Shown here: one piece after another, positions 60,883 through 64,000 of the stretch
Layout: each line of letters begins with the position of its first letter
Position numbering within the stretch: the first letter of the stretch is position 1
Assembly: GCA_026014565.1 (NCBI GenBank)
Contig: JAOZIB010000027.1
Location: 1-64,000, forward strand
Direction of reading: 5' to 3'
DNA: 64,000 bases
Source of the DNA: Candidatus Bathyarchaeum sp.
GTDB lineage: Archaea > Thermoproteota > Bathyarchaeia > Bathyarchaeales > Bathyarchaeaceae
The notes under the pieces: generated by a model
The model's input: only the letters and a program-made list of their open reading frames with translations
Database searches by the model: none
Told to the model about the DNA's origin: nothing
Made by a program: the position numbers and the translations under genes

Positions 60883-60979
60883 ACAAGTAACCTCGTTCAG
60901 TTATGCTAAACAGTTACAGAGTTTATGTATGTTATGTCTACACACGAAAACTCAAATCAAAACTCTGCTTTTAAAATCC

Positions 60980-61003
60980 GAAAGCCTTAGAACATCGGCT
61001 TTC
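60980..61003. repeat. short perfect stem-loop
   Basis: GAAAGCC (60980-60986) and GGCTTTC (60997-61003) form a seven-base stem with a ten-base loop. It lies between the cupin promoter region and the broken HtrA gene. It could be a terminator or a remnant of a regulatory site; there is no T-tract. Confidence 0.35.
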
Positions 61004-61049
61004 ACCATCTAAAATAACCAAGCAGGTAAACAAGTTGATGAAAGAAGAA

Positions 61050-61767
61050 GAAACCAAATCAAAGTAAACCCAGACATTATAACTTTAAATCCAGTTGTTT
61101 TGGCCACCTCTTTAGAATTAATGGTTGGCGAACCAGTCGCAACCATGGGCAACCGTATGGTTTAAGCGACCCACTAACGTGGGTATTGTTTCCTCCCTTC
61201 AAAAAAGTCTCGAAGCCACTGGAAACTACTTGATATAGACACAATCCAAATTGACGCAACAATCAATCCTAGAAACTCTGGTGGCCCATTGGTTAATTTG
61301 CATGGTCAAGTGGTGGGACTAAACAGTGCCATACAATCAGATACTGGATCATTTACGGGAATAGGCTTTGTCATTCCTTCAGACACGATTAAACGGGAAA
61401 TTAACAATTTGATCTAAAATGGCGAAGACAAAAATCCGTGGTAGGGCATTTCAAGATTATAAATAAACCTAGCATTAGCTGACACCATAGATTAGCTAAA
61501 CCTCAAGAAATTCTGATAATTGAAGTTACAGATGGTGGTCCATCCGATTTAACAGTAATACGAGGTTCAACAGAAACAGGTTTTGTCGACGGTCAAGAAG
61601 TGTCACTGGGTGGAAATGTGATTACAGGAATCAACGGAGTTAAAGTAATCAACATGAATGATTTGGCAATGTACAGGGAACAAAACACTCAACCCGAAGA
61701 TTCAGGTACATTCACAATAATCAGAGACGGACAAGAAATCAGCTTAACAGCAACTTTAGCAGAATGA
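61050..61767 (+). pseudogene. broken HtrA-like serine protease with PDZ domain
   Basis: Plus-strand fragments in different frames build an HtrA C-terminal half in correct order: NPVVLATSLELMVGEPVATM (about 61090), [20 protein letters not shown] with the catalytic serine (61243-61302), [20 protein letters not shown] and [15 protein letters not shown], then a stop. After a gap with another stop, a PDZ domain runs to TGA 61765-61767 (ILIIEVTDGGPSDLTV, VNMNDLAMYREQ as seen in VINMNDLAMYREQ). The N-terminal part with the catalytic His and Asp is missing, and stops plus frameshifts make it inactive. An intact relative lies at 40.7-42 kb. Confidence 0.85.
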
Positions 61768-61788
61768 CCCCAACCATAACAGTTAAAG

Positions 61789-63051
61789 TCAATCCATTTT
61801 AGCCAAAATTGCCTTTGTTTGCCGTTTTTTACCTCCAGCAAGGTACTCTATCATATCCTCATCAAATTCAAACCAATCAGCTAATCCAGCAGCCATTTCC
61901 GGGTTATTTTGGAAAATAACCCTCAAATAGGGTAAAACATCTTTTTCGCTTCGGATAGCACCAACATGACATTTTTTACGTATCTTCATGCCCATACTGA
62001 ATTTAAGGGCACGTTCTCTTTTCGTGGTTGAAAGCATACGAATCTTACTGGGAAAACGGAAAGGAATCCAACCTGAAGATTTGCTGTTTTGACGGGCAGC
62101 AGCTACTCCAGAAGTTATAAAATCAAAAACGTACTTGAGAAACCCCCAGTTTTGGGTGTCACGGATTCGTTGACGGTAAATGTCCGCCAATGCTATAGAA
62201 TCCATTGCTTTAACCAAGTCGTGGGGATCGGTTAAGTGGTATGGGGCGTTTTCATAAACCCAATGAAATAGCATGTCAGGGTCCACATCAGCGCTACCTG
62301 CTACTTTTTTGGCTTCCCATCCATCCCGAGAATAAAATATGGTTTGCATAACCTTGAAAATTTCTTCTTTTCGGTCACGTCCAGACAGCCAAGCCACATC
62401 TTCTTTTGTTAAACGAGTTTTGCCTTGAGCTAAAGCCTGAAGATCATTAACTGCTGACCTTACGTCCCGTCCTGCACGTTCAACAATTAATTTCAAAGCC
62501 TCTTCGTCGACGGTGATTCCCTCTTTTTCACAGATTCGTTTCAGATGAGTTACACCTTCGCGGATTGTGGGGTTTTTGAAATCAACAACTAAACTGTATT
62601 TTCTGAGGGTAGTAAAACGGCTACTATAAGCATCATTTGCTGTAAGAATAATCGGACTTCGGCTTTCTTTCAAAATTTTTGTGAGCTCTTTAAGTCCACC
62701 GCGGTCCACTTGACCAGCAATTCCGTCCACTTCATCCAGCAAAATCAACCGTTTTCCACCAAACAACGTAGCATACTGTGAAGCCAAACCCGCAAATCGC
62801 TTTATAGCATCTGCCGTTCGGTAGTCGCTGGCATTTTTTTCAACCAATTCCATGTTTAATTCTTTGGCAATGGTTTCAACTGTTACTGTTTTACCCACAC
62901 CTGGAGACCCACACAAAAGCGCAGCCCGTTTCTCTGGAATCCCATTATCCCAAGATTTCAGCCAATCTCGAACTGCCTCTTTGGCTTTTTTGTTGCCCAC
63001 TATTTCGTCAAGGGTTTGGGGCTTGTGTTTTTGGGTCCAAGTGGTGGACAA
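61789..63051 (-). CDS. rfcL: replication factor C large subunit
   Basis: Part of the clamp loader that opens and loads the PCNA ring. The 420-residue protein has TWTQKHKPQTLDEIVGNKKA (about 4-23), Walker A GSPGVGKTVTVETIA (about 48-62), Walker B LILLDEVDGIAGQ (about 103-115) and sensor 1 ILTANDAY. It lacks the long C-terminal extension and obvious PIP box seen in some archaeal RfcL, ending in GGKKRQTKAILAKMD. It lies four bases downstream of rfcS. Confidence 0.94.
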   Translation of the reverse strand: MSTTWTQKHKPQTLDEIVGNKKAKEAVRDWLKSWDNGIPEKRAALLCGSPGVGKTVTVETIAKELNMELVEKNASDYRTADAIKRFAGLASQYATLFGGKRLILLDEVDGIAGQVDRGGLKELTKILKESRSPIILTANDAYSSRFTTLRKYSLVVDFKNPTIREGVTHLKRICEKEGITVDEEALKLIVERAGRDVRSAVNDLQALAQGKTRLTKEDVAWLSGRDRKEEIFKVMQTIFYSRDGWEAKKVAGSADVDPDMLFHWVYENAPYHLTDPHDLVKAMDSIALADIYRQRIRDTQNWGFLKYVFDFITSGVAAARQNSKSSGWIPFRFPSKIRMLSTTKRERALKFSMGMKIRKKCHVGAIRSEKDVLPYLRVIFQNNPEMAAGLADWFEFDEDMIEYLAGGKKRQTKAILAKMD

Positions 63052-63055
63052 ACGG

Positions 63056-64000
63056 TTATACTCCTCGTTTAAGTTCTTGACCAGCTTCAGTCATACGAGC
63101 AAGCAAGGCACTTAACTGAACTTCCACGTCAGCACCCTGAACCATACGAAAATCAGCTTCTCCGATGGCTTCACTGAGGGTTACTTTCCAAGAATCCGGA
63201 AGCATCGACCGAAAAACTGCCCCATGAATCTGCTTGATAATGTCGCTTCCCGCAACGCCATATTTCATTATCATGTCACGGAGCTGCTTTCTAGCACCTA
63301 AAAAGTCACCCTTCATGGCTGTTTTTAGCATTTCGTTAACGTCTTCAGGGTTTGCGTGACCAATAACAGAATAAACAGTTTCCGCATCAATCACCTTCCC
63401 CATAGAAGCCGCAGCCTGAATGGTATTAGTTGCCCGACGAAGGTCACCTTGGCTTACTTCAAAGATGGCATCATAGCCCTCATCTAAGATTTTGATGTCT
63501 TCTTTGTCGATGATGTTTTGCAAGTAACGGTTCTGGTCCACCTGAGACAAATAACTAAACCGAAACGGCGCACACCGTGACTGCAAGGGATCAATTATTT
63601 TGCCGCTGTAGTTGGCAATCATAATAAAACGACAAGTTTCAGTGAAACGTTCCATGGTTCGTCTTAACGCTTGCTGAGCATCTGAAGTCATGTTGTCGGC
63701 TTCGTCAAGAATCAGTATCTTGAAAGGAATTTCCCCAATAGAACGGGTTCGAGCAAAGGTTTTCACTGTTTCGCGGACCATTTTGATTCCGCGCTCATCA
63801 CTGGCATTTAGTTCCATCATATATTCCCTGTAACGATCTCCATACAGGTCACGAGCCAAACACAACGCTGCAGTAGTCTTTCCAGTTCCGGGAGGACCAG
63901 CAAAGATGCAGTGGGGAACATTTTTTGCTTTTGCGAAGCTTTTCAGGCGGTCAACGATTTCTTTTTGATTGATAATGTTGTTTAATGATTTGGGGCGATA
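63056..64000 (-). CDS. rfcS: replication factor C small subunit (partial, N-terminus beyond the window)
   Basis: The open frame continues to the right edge, so the first residues are missing; the visible part begins YRPKSLNNIINQKEIVDRL. Walker A is FAGPPGTGKTTAALCLA, Walker B ILILDEADNMTSD, sensor 1 IMIANYSG and the arginine-finger motif QSRCAPFRF. Four copies pair with one RfcL in the loader. The visible 315 residues cover nearly all of the usual ~325. The first conventional ATG inside the window (63865) is not the true start. Confidence 0.96.
   Translation of the reverse strand, partial: YRPKSLNNIINQKEIVDRLKSFAKAKNVPHCIFAGPPGTGKTTAALCLARDLYGDRYREYMMELNASDERGIKMVRETVKTFARTRSIGEIPFKILILDEADNMTSDAQQALRRTMERFTETCRFIMIANYSGKIIDPLQSRCAPFRFSYLSQVDQNRYLQNIIDKEDIKILDEGYDAIFEVSQGDLRRATNTIQAAASMGKVIDAETVYSVIGHANPEDVNEMLKTAMKGDFLGARKQLRDMIMKYGVAGSDIIKQIHGAVFRSMLPDSWKVTLSEAIGEADFRMVQGADVEVQLSALLARMTEAGQELKRGV

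Noticed and set aside
61208-61225. CCACTGGAAAC resembling part of an origin recognition box
   Set aside because: It lies inside the decayed HtrA frame (ATGN-type protein segment), is a single copy and has no surrounding AT-rich unwinding element or G-run.
1-64000. CRISPR arrays or cas genes
   Set aside because: No regularly spaced identical repeats and no Cas protein motifs were seen.

Overview
The window looks like a chromosome segment of an uncultured, AT-rich archaeon. Archaeal markers seen directly are RadA, Orc1/Cdc6, replication factor C small and large subunits, the exosome (Rrp4, Rrp41, Rrp42), SBDS, proteasome alpha, prefoldin beta, KEOPS Pcc1, a Brix-domain protein, eL43, eS17, TFS and an archaeal (GHMP-type) shikimate kinase. 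The ADTH route to aromatic amino acids, a fused Fae-Hps enzyme and PEF-type cell-surface anchors together point to Bathyarchaeia. That placement is inference, not a search result. Translation starts vary: ATG, GTG and TTG starts preceded by GGTGA or GGAGG motifs are common. Three genes appear to start at AUU, AUA or CUG behind good Shine-Dalgarno matches.

Layout. 1-10.3 kb is a decaying surface-glycan island: a large GT-C-like membrane protein, a methyltransferase, one GT2 and two GT4 glycosyltransferases, long gene-poor stretches with a decayed methyltransferase, and a broken tyrosine recombinase at the right edge. 10.3-19.4 kb (minus strand) is a nine-gene array from aspartate kinase to chorismate synthase, in exactly the order of the reactions. 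19.5-23 kb holds one-carbon genes: glycine hydroxymethyltransferase and an HTH-Fae-Hps fusion. 23-31 kb carries RidA, TatD, eS17, a MoaD-like protein, an acetyltransferase, RadA, TFS, MoaB, and an Orc1/Cdc6 plus winged-helix pair.

31-43 kb is more accessory: secreted and membrane proteins (a TIM-barrel-like protein, a rhomboid, a beta-helix protein with a PEF-type anchor), a GIY-YIG/DUF123 protein, a histone-deacetylase-family enzyme, an M29-like peptidase, an ApgM-family mutase, an HtrA-like protease, a cupin and YgbA. A diverged ~110-nt intergenic element occurs twice here. 43-46.4 kb has homoserine dehydrogenase and a second aspartate kinase. 47.6-48.1 kb contains a box C/D sRNA and a 29-residue lysine/arginine-rich peptide gene. 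48.3-57.4 kb (minus) is a long superoperon: PsmA, SBDS, Rrp4, Rrp41, Rrp42, eL43, Brix, Pcc1, prefoldin beta, DUF3194, DHH phosphoesterase and an ECF transporter module. 57.7-61 kb has a tandem Lrp-like regulator, a perfect palindrome beside a TATA box, a small membrane protein, a KamA-family radical SAM enzyme and a cupin. It is followed by an HtrA pseudogene and the rfcL-rfcS pair, which runs off the right edge.

How the genes work together. Aspartate kinase and aspartate-semialdehyde dehydrogenase make the semialdehyde used both by ADTH synthase (aromatics) and by homoserine dehydrogenase. Each branch has its own aspartate kinase; only one semialdehyde dehydrogenase is present. GlyA and Fae-Hps both connect to tetrahydropterin-bound one-carbon units. 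No single wholly new system stands out. The strongest unusual signals are the reaction-ordered aro operon, the HTH-Fae-Hps fusion, the C/D sRNA with its adjacent basic peptide, the repeated intergenic element, the palindromic operator, and the non-canonical start codons.
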